64,000 nt of DNA from Arenibacterium halophilum (lineage in GTDB: Bacteria; Pseudomonadota; Alphaproteobacteria; Rhodobacterales; Rhodobacteraceae), in NCBI RefSeq assembly GCF_005938225.1, contig NZ_VCPC01000006.1, forward strand, positions 1 through 64,000. Direction: 5' to 3'. Shown here piece by piece: positions 1 through 7,595 of the stretch (position 1 is its first letter; each line of letters starts with the position of its first letter). The notes under the pieces were generated by a model. The model worked only from the letters and a program-made list of their open reading frames with translations, searched no databases and was not told the DNA's origin. The translations under genes and the position numbers were made by a program.

Positions 1-379
1 GCATACCCGGAACAAGGGCCTGCATTGCCGTCCTCTGCTGGGGCGAGGCGCGCTCGGCCGCCCGCAGGATCAACCGCAGCTCGATCCCCCTGCGCATTTC
101 CAGAAGCTGTATCTGGCTTTGCAGATCCACCTTCGTCACCACGATGCCACGGCGCGGCATGATGGACACAAGATATTCGCGTTCCAGCCGTTTCAGCGCC
201 TCGCGCACAGGTGTCCGGCTAAGCCCAAGCTCGGCGCCAAGCGAATTCTCGGAAATCATGCTGCCCGGCGGGATTTCAAGCAGGACGATCCGATCGCGCA
301 GCACGGTATAGGCCTGTGCGGCCAGCGGGTCCATCTCGGTTGCCACGGCGGGCTGATCGCTATCTTGGGTCAAGGTCAT
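1..379 (-). CDS. GntR-family regulator (FCD type), C-terminus cut by window edge
   Basis: The minus strand reads ATG at 377-379 and stays open to base 1. The first 125 residues contain a winged-helix GntR domain (about residues 20-85), with the typical helix-turn-helix text SRTPVREALKRLE followed by the wing PRRGIVV. A helical stretch (QLLEMRRGIELRLILRAAERA) then begins, as in FCD effector-binding domains. FadR/VanR-type GntR proteins bind short palindromes as dimers and respond to carboxylate effectors. A palindrome of this kind (402-420) lies just upstream of the start, and four similar ones precede other operons to the right. This protein is therefore the best candidate for the local regulator of the first 18 kb. 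The GntR assignment is firm; the FCD subgroup and the regulon role are inferred because the C-terminus is missing. Confidence 0.85.
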   Translation of the reverse strand, partial: MTLTQDSDQPAVATEMDPLAAQAYTVLRDRIVLLEIPPGSMISENSLGAELGLSRTPVREALKRLEREYLVSIMPRRGIVVTKVDLQSQIQLLEMRRGIELRLILRAAERASPQQRTAMQALVPGM

Positions 380-401
380 GAAAACTCGGGAAATGAGGCT
401 T

Positions 402-420
402 GGTGTACCATTGGTAGACA
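402..420. promoter_or_regulatory. GntR-type operator A, upstream of the partial gntR gene
   Basis: The 19-mer GGTGTACCATTGGTAGACA lies 22 bp upstream of the GntR start codon and matches 14 of 19 positions of the window consensus GGTATACTACTGGTATACC, which is near-palindromic. The GT-N-AC core is usual for FadR/VanR-type GntR operators. Its position suggests autoregulation of the GntR gene. Binding is inferred. Confidence 0.5.
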
Positions 421-443
421 GCCTGACGCTCAGGGTCCATAGG

Positions 444-1406
444 CTACGCCATCGTTCTGCCCGAGGCGATGATAGACGTCAGGACCCTCTGAACCGTTTC
501 AATGTCTTTCGCCGGGACATCCTTGAACAGCAGCCGTTCGCTTTCCAGCGTATGATCCACAAGATTATGAAGCCGCGCCATCCCGGCCGAGGTCAGCCGG
601 ATACGCCCTACGCCGTCTACACTGGCCAGATCGGCGGCCTCGAGCGCAGACAGGTTGACCAGCGCACTGTCGACATCGCCCAGAACTTCCGGCAGCAGAT
701 CCTCTAGCGTACGGTCGGGGAACATCTGGATCGCCTTCAGCAGCCGCGCCTGCATCAGCGACAGGCCAAGCCCGGCCGTCCGTCGCCCCTCTTCCAGCCG
801 TTGCGCAACAACAGAGTAGGCCCGCACCAGCATGAGCGACAGCAACTGCTCGTTCAGCAGGGTCGGTCCGGGGGTGTCAGGCGTTGCAAACACCTTCGTG
901 TCGGGATGATCGACCGGCACCGCATAACGCCCCTTCGAGAACATAAGCGGCTGCCGGTGCGCACGATCGCAAGCCAGCACTTCGCCGATCAGGATAAGGT
1001 GGTCGCCCCCGTCATACGCGGTGTGGCTCCGGCATTGAAAGCTGGCAACGACGCCGTCGATCAAGGGCGCCCCGCCGATCCCTTCGGCCCAGTCGACACC
1101 CTCGAACTTTCCGGGGCCAGACTTGGCAAACCGCTGCGACAGGTCAACCTGCGCCTCGGAGAGGATGTTGACCGCGAAGTGTTCGCACGTCTCGAAGGCT
1201 GCGAAACTGGTGCTTTCACGCCGGATCGACCAAAGAACCAGTGGCGGGTCCAGCGACACAGAGGCAAAGGAATTCGAGGTCATGCCATAAAGCTCACCCT
1301 CCACGCTGGTGGTGATAACGGTGACCCCGGTCCCGTATTCCCCAAGGCAGCGCCGGAACATGTCGGGAGAGAATTCGGCCTGCACGGTTTGATCCTGAGT
1401 GTTCAT
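444..1406 (-). CDS. Flavin reductase with C-terminal MarR-like domain
   Basis: This 320-residue protein has a flavin reductase (HpaC/RutF-like) split-barrel domain at about residues 10-165 (FRRCLGEYGTGVTVITT, GMTSNSFASVSLDPPLVLW, FAVNILSEAQ). A second part at about residues 185-320 resembles a MarR winged helix. NAD(P)H:flavin reductases of this kind supply reduced FMN/FAD to a partner monooxygenase, and here the partner is clearly the LLM monooxygenase at the head of the same leftward operon. A similar two-domain layout is known in the C1 reductase of p-hydroxyphenylacetate hydroxylase from Acinetobacter, where the MarR-like tail senses the aromatic substrate and relieves autoinhibition. The same behaviour is an inference here. 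The start at 1406 (ATG after AAAGGACACAGA) is preferred over the longer open frame, which runs back into the upstream amidohydrolase gene. Confidence 0.85.
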   Translation of the reverse strand: MNTQDQTVQAEFSPDMFRRCLGEYGTGVTVITTSVEGELYGMTSNSFASVSLDPPLVLWSIRRESTSFAAFETCEHFAVNILSEAQVDLSQRFAKSGPGKFEGVDWAEGIGGAPLIDGVVASFQCRSHTAYDGGDHLILIGEVLACDRAHRQPLMFSKGRYAVPVDHPDTKVFATPDTPGPTLLNEQLLSLMLVRAYSVVAQRLEEGRRTAGLGLSLMQARLLKAIQMFPDRTLEDLLPEVLGDVDSALVNLSALEAADLASVDGVGRIRLTSAGMARLHNLVDHTLESERLLFKDVPAKDIETVQRVLTSIIASGRTMA

Positions 1407-1455
1407 TCTGTGTCCTTTCGAAGCCACGCGCACCGGAGGCAACGGGCAGCCGGTT

Positions 1456-2457
1456 TCATGTGTCTTCCGGGTGCGGCATGTCGATGCCGTAGACCCGCGA
1501 CGCGGTATCCCAATACAGTGCGCGCTTCTCTGCCGGCGTGAAGTCTGCCGTGATGGATTTGAGCGCATTCCAAAGCGGGACGTAGCCGCAGGAATGACCG
1601 TCTGCCGGAAAATTGCTCTCCATCATGCAGCGATCTACGCCAAATATCTCTATCCCGGTCTCAGCCCAGGGTTTCCACGCCGCGGCCAGATCGGCAGAGG
1701 TTGCCGGACCCTCGGCTTCGTTAAAGCCGAAGCCCCAGAAGGGCATGCCGAACCCGCCGACCTTGGCGATGATGTTGGGGCGCCTCGCCAGTTCGGCCAA
1801 CGAGGTTTTCCAGGCGGCGAATGTCGCATCGCCGTAGCGCATCCCATAGGCAAACCCGAGGTGATCCAGAACGAACGTCGTGTCGGGGTTCTGATCGGCA
1901 ATCCCGCCCAGTTCCTCCATCTGAGTGTGCAGGATCGCCGCGTCGAAACTCAGCCCCCGGTCGGCCAGGGCCCGTAACCCTCGGCCAAAATCGGGTGACT
2001 GCATCAGCCCGCCCGGCGGCGGCGCAAACATGAAGGCGCGATAGTCCGGCGTGTCGTCATACATAGTCACCTGCCGGATGCCGCGCAGACGGCCCTTCCC
2101 TGCCGCAATATGCGCGTCCAGCGTGTCACCGATACGGGGGTCCGTCATGTCGGCGTAAGAGATGATCGCGGCGTTGACCCGAACATGCTCTTCCTGCGCG
2201 GCACAGGCCTCGGCGATCTCGGCGGCGAAACGGGTCTCTCCGACAGGTTTCAGATGATCTGGCCCGGTCTCGTCGAAACCGAAATGACTTTCGATATAGA
2301 CGGTCGCGCGGATATCGTGACCAAGGCGGATATCCTCGAGTATGTCATCCAGCAGATAGCGCGCGGCAGGCCGGTCGAACATATGGTGATGGCCGTCGAT
2401 GATTGGCAGATCGGGCCCGATCACCGGTTCGTCCCTCAGGTCAAATCGCTTTTTCAC
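1456..2457 (-). CDS. Amidohydrolase-2 family TIM-barrel hydrolase
   Basis: The 333-residue protein belongs to the amidohydrolase-2 / COG3618 family of TIM-barrel metal-dependent hydrolases and lactonases. The metal motif HxH appears near the N-terminus (IIDGHHHMFD). A histidine follows strand 6 (VLDHLGFAYG), and the C-terminal acidic and Asn motif reads MMESNFPADG. Members act on lactones, amides or decarboxylation substrates such as 4-sulfomuconolactone, rhamnono-lactone and 2-pyrone-4,6-dicarboxylate; the exact substrate cannot be read here. It lies 11 bp after the GMC oxidoreductase gene and ends 49 bp before the flavin reductase, so it is one step of the same pathway. It probably opens a lactone or ester made by the monooxygenase and oxidoreductase, but that order is a guess. 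Confidence 0.8.
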   Translation of the reverse strand: MKKRFDLRDEPVIGPDLPIIDGHHHMFDRPAARYLLDDILEDIRLGHDIRATVYIESHFGFDETGPDHLKPVGETRFAAEIAEACAAQEEHVRVNAAIISYADMTDPRIGDTLDAHIAAGKGRLRGIRQVTMYDDTPDYRAFMFAPPPGGLMQSPDFGRGLRALADRGLSFDAAILHTQMEELGGIADQNPDTTFVLDHLGFAYGMRYGDATFAAWKTSLAELARRPNIIAKVGGFGMPFWGFGFNEAEGPATSADLAAAWKPWAETGIEIFGVDRCMMESNFPADGHSCGYVPLWNALKSITADFTPAEKRALYWDTASRVYGIDMPHPEDT

Positions 2458-2468
2458 GTCTCATATCC

Positions 2469-4082
2469 TCATGCATCTTCCAGGATCAGCGCCGCGGCTT
2501 TCTCGCCGATCATCATTGTTGGCGCGTGCAGCGCCGCATTGGGCAGCACCGGCATCACCGACGTGTCGGCAACCCGCAGGCCCGCCACACCGTTGACCCG
2601 AAGCCGCAGGTCAAGCGGCGCGGTTTCGCCGGGTCCGAAGGCGCAGGTTCCGCATTGGTGATAGGATGTCCCGGCCCCGGCCCGGATCGCCTCGATCAGA
2701 CTGCCCCGGCTATCAACCGAAGGCCCCGGCGCGATTTCACGATCCACGTATTTGGCGATCTCGGGCCGACGCACGATTTCGCGGATCCGCTCGACCCCGG
2801 CCGCGAGGATCGGCAGATCGCGCGGGTCCGAGAAATATCCCGTCTCCACGACCGGCGGCGCCATCGGGTCCGCCGAGCCAAGCGACACGCGGCCCCGGCT
2901 GTAGGGTGTCCCCTGATAAATCGTGAATCCGAAGCCATGCCTTTGTGGAAGCAAGTCCCGGATCCGCGCACCACCCCCGGCGGGCAGGGCCGAAAGCATG
3001 ACGACCTGCATGTCGGCCAGGTCAAGCGACGGATCACTCTTGAAGAACCCACCGGCCGAGGCAAAGCTTTCCGCCAAAGGTCCGGTCCTGCTCAGCAGAT
3101 ACCGCACCCCAGCTTTCGCCGCGCCAAGCGCCGTGACGTGCCGCCGCGCCGTCACCGGTTCAGAGCAGAGCCATTGCGGACGGTAGCAGGGGTGGTTCTG
3201 GAAATTCGCTCCCACAGAAGGGCTGTCCGCGACAACCGCGATCCCGTGCTGCCGCAGGCTGTCGGCAGGCCCGACACCCGACAGCATCAGCACTTTGGGG
3301 CTCATGACGGCGCCAGCACATAGAATGACTTCGCAGGTCGCGTGAAAGGTTACCCGCTGACCTTGGCTGACCGCTTCGACCCCCGTCGCCCGGCCGCCCT
3401 CGATCACCACACGGGTCACCTGTGTATTGGTCAGCAGGCTCAGGTTGTCCCGATCAAGCGCAGGATAAAGATAGGCGCGCGGTGCGCTCAGCCTCAGCCC
3501 GCGGTCAATGTTGACATCGTACCAGCCCAGACCTTCGGCGTGATCGGCATTCAGATCCTCGACGATCTCGATCCCATGCGCCCCGGCGGCCTCCAGAAAG
3601 GCATCGCAGATCGGCAGTCGCGGATCGGCACGGCGCAGCCTGACCGGGCCCTCAGTCCCGTGCATCTGGCTTGGCGCACGCCAGTTCGCCTCGGACTTGC
3701 GAAAATAGGGGTGCAGGTCGTCAAATCCCCATCCTTCGCATCCCATCTCGGCCCATCTGTCGTATTCGGCGCGGTGGCCACGGGTGTAGACCATGCCGTT
3801 CATGCTGCTCGATCCGCCCAGCACCCGCCCCTGAAGGATGGTCATCGACCTGCCGCCAAGGACCTCGATCCCCTGCGTCGCGAAGTTCCAGTTGTATCTC
3901 GGAACGGCGCCCGCCGCGAATCCCAGACCGGGCACCCGGAACAAGGGATTGCGATCACTGCCCCCGGCCTCCAGCACCAGAACCCGGTTTCCGGGGTCCT
4001 CCGACAGGCGCGCCGCAACGACGCTGCCTGCGGCCCCCGAGCCGACGACGATGTAATCCCAGCTTTCCATGTCGGCGCGCAT
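2469..4082 (-). CDS. GMC-family FAD-dependent oxidoreductase (choline dehydrogenase-like)
   Basis: The protein is about 537 residues long, a usual length for glucose-methanol-choline oxidoreductases. The N-terminal dinucleotide fold is clear (YIVVGSGAAGSVVAARLSE), followed by the adenine-binding VLVLEAGG and the GMC signature region GRVLGGSSSMNGMVYTRG. The C-terminal active-site region carries the His (SYHQCGTCAFG) and the His/Asn-bearing segment PNAALHAPTMMIGEKAA. Such enzymes oxidise primary or secondary alcohols and pass electrons to a quinone or oxygen. It starts 6 bp after the LLM monooxygenase stop and is clearly co-transcribed. An alternative ATG lies four codons further in at 4070; neither has a strong Shine-Dalgarno, so translational coupling to the upstream gene is likely. 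The alcohol substrate is unknown. Confidence 0.87.
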   Translation of the reverse strand: MRADMESWDYIVVGSGAAGSVVAARLSEDPGNRVLVLEAGGSDRNPLFRVPGLGFAAGAVPRYNWNFATQGIEVLGGRSMTILQGRVLGGSSSMNGMVYTRGHRAEYDRWAEMGCEGWGFDDLHPYFRKSEANWRAPSQMHGTEGPVRLRRADPRLPICDAFLEAAGAHGIEIVEDLNADHAEGLGWYDVNIDRGLRLSAPRAYLYPALDRDNLSLLTNTQVTRVVIEGGRATGVEAVSQGQRVTFHATCEVILCAGAVMSPKVLMLSGVGPADSLRQHGIAVVADSPSVGANFQNHPCYRPQWLCSEPVTARRHVTALGAAKAGVRYLLSRTGPLAESFASAGGFFKSDPSLDLADMQVVMLSALPAGGGARIRDLLPQRHGFGFTIYQGTPYSRGRVSLGSADPMAPPVVETGYFSDPRDLPILAAGVERIREIVRRPEIAKYVDREIAPGPSVDSRGSLIEAIRAGAGTSYHQCGTCAFGPGETAPLDLRLRVNGVAGLRVADTSVMPVLPNAALHAPTMMIGEKAAALILEDA

Positions 4083-4088
4083 GTCCGG

Positions 4089-5402
4089 TCAGGCGGTGAT
4101 ATTGTCGCGCAGTGTCGTGCCTTCGTAATCCGTCCGGACGATGCCCCGCTTCTGCAGGATCGGCACGACATGATCGACGAACTCGGTGATCATGCCGGGT
4201 TTGGTCGGTGCGCTCAGGTTGAAGCCCAGACCGCCGCTTTCGCGCCAGTAAGTTTCGATCTGATCGGCCACCTGTTCGGGCGAGCCAACGACTTGCGGCA
4301 GCCCGACGGACAGCCCCATCTGTATCGCCGCGTCGCGCACCGTGATCTTGCGCCCGTCTCCGGCCATCTGGCTCAGCGCCTCGGCCATGCCGCGCGAAGC
4401 CTGCGTCGGCACATCTTCCAGCGGCTGGTCGGGATCAAGCGTGCTGCAGTCCACGCCAAGCGGCGCGGAAAGACGGCTCAGACCGGCGTCCAGCGGGATA
4501 CGCTCCTTCAGATCAGACAGACGCTGGTTTGCCTCTGCCTCTGTGCTCCCCAGCACGTACTGAAGACCGAAAAGGATACCGATCGGATCGCGGCCCGCCT
4601 CCACAGCAACCTTGTCGAACTTCTCGCGGAACCGCTTCATCGCCGCCAGATGCGGCTGTATGGCAAAGATCGCCTCGGCATGTTTGACCGCGAACTCCAT
4701 GCCGCGCCCGGAACTGCCGGCCTGAAAGATCACCGGCCGCCCCTGTGGCGATGGCAATGTCGCCGGGACGGCCTCGCACTGGAAGTATTTCCCGTGATGG
4801 ACAAGCCGCTTCACCCGGTCCGGCACCGCCATCACACCCGAAACCTTGTCCATCGGCAGCGCGCCCTCGCCATAGGCGTCCCAGAGGGCATAGCAGATTT
4901 CCATGAACTCGTCGGCCATGTCATAGCGCTCGTCATGCGGCACCAGCCCCTGCCCGATCGCCTTGTGTTCGGCCTGCATATGGCCGGTCACGATATTCCA
5001 GCCGATGCGCCCGCCGGACAGGTAATCCAACGTGCTCAGCCTCCGGTGCGCCAGGTAGGGCGGATTGCCGGTCACCGACAGGGTAACCCCTATGCCCAGG
5101 TGCTGCGTTGCCGCCGTCATGACCGCGGCCAGCGGGAACGGGTCATGGGTCGGCCAGACAACACCATGCTTCAGCGGCGTGTCCGAACTGCCCCTGTACT
5201 GGTCGGAAGCGGCCGGGGTGTCGGCGAAGAACGCCGCATCGAAACGGCCGCGCTCCAGCGTCCGGGCGATGTCCTGCCAGTAGGCAAAGCTCGCCATCCC
5301 GGCAAGATGACCATCATCCTCGTTCGCCCAGCTCAGCGCGGTATGCGTGATCGGCGAATGGAAAAACATATGCACCATGTGCATCTGGCTGGACCTGGTC
5401 AT
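4089..5402 (-). CDS. Flavin-dependent LLM-class monooxygenase (NtaA/SnaA/DszA type)
   Basis: This 437-residue protein is a bacterial-luciferase-like monooxygenase of the NtaA/SnaA/DszA/DmoA group. Typical segments are the strand with DAAFFADT, LGIGVTLSVTGNPPYLAHRRLSTLDYLSGGRIGWNIVTG, ERYDMADEFME, HHGKYFQCEAVPA and the phosphate-binding stretch PVIFQAGSSGRGMEFA. These enzymes use FMNH2 from a separate reductase to hydroxylate or cleave C-N, C-S or C-H bonds. A flavin reductase is encoded three genes downstream in the same operon. The start at 5402 follows a strong ribosome-binding site (GGAGGGGAGA); the open frame upstream of it crosses operator B and is not coding. It is the first gene of the operon. 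The substrate is not determinable from sequence. Confidence 0.88.
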   Translation of the reverse strand: MTRSSQMHMVHMFFHSPITHTALSWANEDDGHLAGMASFAYWQDIARTLERGRFDAAFFADTPAASDQYRGSSDTPLKHGVVWPTHDPFPLAAVMTAATQHLGIGVTLSVTGNPPYLAHRRLSTLDYLSGGRIGWNIVTGHMQAEHKAIGQGLVPHDERYDMADEFMEICYALWDAYGEGALPMDKVSGVMAVPDRVKRLVHHGKYFQCEAVPATLPSPQGRPVIFQAGSSGRGMEFAVKHAEAIFAIQPHLAAMKRFREKFDKVAVEAGRDPIGILFGLQYVLGSTEAEANQRLSDLKERIPLDAGLSRLSAPLGVDCSTLDPDQPLEDVPTQASRGMAEALSQMAGDGRKITVRDAAIQMGLSVGLPQVVGSPEQVADQIETYWRESGGLGFNLSAPTKPGMITEFVDHVVPILQKRGIVRTDYEGTTLRDNITA

Positions 5403-5476
5403 TTTTCTCTCCCCTCCGGCAGCGACCGGACGTCTTGTGGCGCACCGACGGACGGGCGCAGATTCACCACAAGACT

Positions 5477-5495
5477 GGTGCACTACTGGTATACC
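5477..5495. promoter_or_regulatory. GntR-type operator B, in the LLM monooxygenase promoter
   Basis: GGTGCACTACTGGTATACC matches 17 of 19 positions of the near-palindromic consensus GGTATACTACTGGTATACC. It lies 75 bp upstream of the monooxygenase start, where a promoter is expected. The same element recurs in front of four other transcription units in the first 18 kb. Confidence 0.6.
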
Positions 5496-5546
5496 TTCAA
5501 GAGAAAAATGAAGCCAAGGGCATTCTCCGGTCGTATTGGGCGGTGT

Positions 5547-6026
5547 TCAACGGTCGGGAATGAACGCCTGAACGTCCTTCAACGTCCGCAGAACAAAGCT
5601 GGATCGCGTGTGGCGAAGCCCTTTCACGCGATAAAGTTTGTCGCGCAGAAACGCCTCATATCCCTTGGTCCCCTGCACGGCGACCTTGATGAGGTAATCG
5701 TATTCACCAGTGGTCAGGTGCACCTCCAGCACCTCGGGCATCCGCTGCATCGTGCGGCCGAATCCTTCGAGCACGTCGTCGTCATGTCGTTCAAGGATCA
5801 CCTCGATCATCACGATCTCCGACGCACCAAGGCGCTCCTGATCCAGAATTGCGGCGTAGCCCTGAATATATCCCTGCTCTTCCAGACGCCGCACCCTTTG
5901 CCAGCACGGGCTGGCAGACAGTCCAACGCGGTCGCCAAGGGCCGCATTGGACAGACGCCCCTCTTCGGATAGGGCGAGAAGAATCTTTCTGTCGATATGA
6001 TCAAGGTCCGCATCAGGCTTTGGCAA
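5547..6026 (-). CDS. bkdR: Lrp/AsnC-family regulator, BkdR-like
   Basis: This 159-residue protein is a complete Lrp/AsnC regulator. Its N-terminal helix-turn-helix (DHIDRKILLALSEEGRLSNA, then GLSASPCWQRVRRLEEQGYI) is followed by a RAM/ACT-like ligand-binding domain with the characteristic text HLTTGEYDYLIKVAV. It is divergent from the branched-chain 2-oxoacid dehydrogenase operon. That is the arrangement of bkdR in Pseudomonas, where BkdR activates the bkd operon in response to L-branched-chain amino acids. The start is a TTG codon at 6026, backed by a strong AAGGAGA eight bases upstream; no ATG occurs early in the frame. The family is certain. The BkdR role rests on position. Confidence 0.88.
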   Translation of the reverse strand: MPKPDADLDHIDRKILLALSEEGRLSNAALGDRVGLSASPCWQRVRRLEEQGYIQGYAAILDQERLGASEIVMIEVILERHDDDVLEGFGRTMQRMPEVLEVHLTTGEYDYLIKVAVQGTKGYEAFLRDKLYRVKGLRHTRSSFVLRTLKDVQAFIPDR

Positions 6027-6147
6027 AACGATCTCCTTCGAATCCTCTGATTTACAAAAGATTTATCCAAAAATACCAGCGGAATACAACTTTTTGAAAC
6101 ATCTTTCTCTGCGCTGCCCCTTAGTCTTGGGGACAGGAGGATCAGAG

Positions 6148-6369
6148 ATGCGCTTTTACTGCCAAGACCCGTTCTCGGCGGTCAGCCGGGTGATCGACAC
6201 GGCCCGCCGACTCGACCTGCCGTTCGCGAACCTGACCTACGACCGGCTCGAAGACGGCCGCTTTATCCTCAGCGTGGCTCTGATCGACAACGGCGACCAA
6301 CGGGCCCAACTGTTCAAAGCCCGTCTTGCCCTAATCTGCGATCTGGAACCCGAGGTCTGTCATGACTGA
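6148..6369 (+). CDS. Small ACT-domain-like protein at the head of the bkd operon
   Basis: This 73-residue protein starts at ATG 6148, behind a good ribosome-binding site (GGAGG, 7 bp spacing). It ends in ATGACTGA, overlapping the start of the E1-alpha gene by 8 bp, so translation is coupled. The sequence has the pattern of a single ACT domain, as in the small subunit IlvM: an N-terminal phase with FSAVSRVIDTARRLDLPFANLTYDR, then RFILSVALIDNGD and a helix QLFKARLALICDLEP. ACT domains bind amino acids and regulate enzymes of amino-acid metabolism. One inference is that it senses a branched-chain amino or keto acid and modulates the dehydrogenase. It is too short to be catalytic. The ACT call is by eye and moderate. 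Confidence 0.6.
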   Translation: MRFYCQDPFSAVSRVIDTARRLDLPFANLTYDRLEDGRFILSVALIDNGDQRAQLFKARLALICDLEPEVCHD

Positions 6370-7594
6370 AGAACGCGCCCCGAGCCTTCACGTCCCTGCC
6401 CCGTCGATCCGGCCCGGCGACGATCCCGATTTCAGCCACGTCTCCATTCCCCGCGCCGGAGAGGTCGACCGACCCGACCCGGCCACCCCGCCGGAAGAGA
6501 TGCGCGACCTCGCCTTCTCGATCATCCGCGTTTTGAACCGCAAGGGCGAGGCCGTCGGCCCATGGGCATCGGGCCTTGACTCCGAAACCCTGCTTCAGGG
6601 CCTGCGCGACATGATGAAACTGCGCATCTACGACGCGCGCATGATGACGGCGCAGCGGCAGGGCAAGACCAGCTTCTACATGCAGCATCTGGGCGAAGAG
6701 GCGATTTCCTGCGCCTTCCAGCGGGCCCTGCGCAAGGGCGACATGAATTTCCCGACCTATCGTCAGGCCGGGCTTTTGATCGCCTCGGGCTATCCGCTCG
6801 TGAAGATGATGAACCAGGTCTATTCCAACGATGGCGACCCGGTGCGCGGTCGTCAGCTCCCGGTTTTCTATTCGTCGAAAGAGCATGGCTTCTTCTCGAT
6901 CTCCGGCAACCTCGCCACCCAGTATCCGCAGGCCGTGGGCTGGGCGATGGCGGCGGCGATCAAGGGCGACAAGCGCCTTGCAGCTGCGTGGATCGGGGAC
7001 GGATCGACCGCCGAGTCGGACTTTCACGGCGCGCTGGTCTTTGCCTCGACATACAAACCCCCCGTGATCCTGAACATCGTGAACAACCAGTGGGCCATTT
7101 CAACCTTCCAGGGCATTGCACGGGGCGGCGCGGGCACCTTTGCCGCGCGTGGCCACGGCTTTGGCCTGCCCGCCCTGCGGGTCGACGGCAACGATTACTT
7201 GGCCGTGCACGCCGCCGCCACATGGGCCACCGAACGGGCCCGCGCCGACCTAGGCCCCACCATCATCGAATTCGTCACCTACCGCGCCGGGGGCCATTCG
7301 ACCTCGGACGATCCCTCGGCCTACCGTCCGAAAGAGGAAGGTACGGCCTGGCCCCTGGGCGATCCGATCCTGCGACTCAAGACGCATCTGATTGCCCTTG
7401 GTGTCTGGAGCGAGGAGCGTCACACCCAGGCCGAAGCCGAGATCAAGGCCGAAGTCGTCGCCGCCCAGAAGGAAGCCGAGGCCATCGGCACCCTGCACAG
7501 CGGCCGCCGCCCCACCCCAAGGGATATGTTCGAGGATGTGTTTGCCGAGATGCCGCCGCACCTGATCCGCCAGCGACACGAAGTGGGGTACTGA
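6362..7594 (+). CDS. bkdA1: Branched-chain 2-oxoacid dehydrogenase E1 alpha subunit
   Basis: The 410-residue protein matches the BCKDH/BkdA1 type E1 alpha in length and motifs. The thiamine diphosphate motif begins with GDGSTAESDFHGAL and ends with NIVNNQWAIST. The phosphorylation-loop region reads YRAGGHSTSDDPSAYRP, and the branched-chain specific N-terminal part includes TSFYMQHLGEEA and FPTYRQAG. With E1 beta it decarboxylates 2-ketoisovalerate, 2-ketoisocaproate and 2-keto-3-methylvalerate and transfers the acyl group to the lipoyl domain of E2. It overlaps the ACT-like gene by 8 bp and is followed one base later by E1 beta. The complex is cytoplasmic. Confidence 0.93.
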   Translation: MTEERAPSLHVPAPSIRPGDDPDFSHVSIPRAGEVDRPDPATPPEEMRDLAFSIIRVLNRKGEAVGPWASGLDSETLLQGLRDMMKLRIYDARMMTAQRQGKTSFYMQHLGEEAISCAFQRALRKGDMNFPTYRQAGLLIASGYPLVKMMNQVYSNDGDPVRGRQLPVFYSSKEHGFFSISGNLATQYPQAVGWAMAAAIKGDKRLAAAWIGDGSTAESDFHGALVFASTYKPPVILNIVNNQWAISTFQGIARGGAGTFAARGHGFGLPALRVDGNDYLAVHAAATWATERARADLGPTIIEFVTYRAGGHSTSDDPSAYRPKEEGTAWPLGDPILRLKTHLIALGVWSEERHTQAEAEIKAEVVAAQKEAEAIGTLHSGRRPTPRDMFEDVFAEMPPHLIRQRHEVGY

Positions 7595-7595
7595 C

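Noticed and set aside
3342-5972. An 876-codon open frame on the plus strand
   Set aside because: It lies opposite the GMC and LLM genes, which have clear family motifs; its translation is rich in Arg, His and Pro and resembles no family. It is a typical antisense frame of high-GC DNA.
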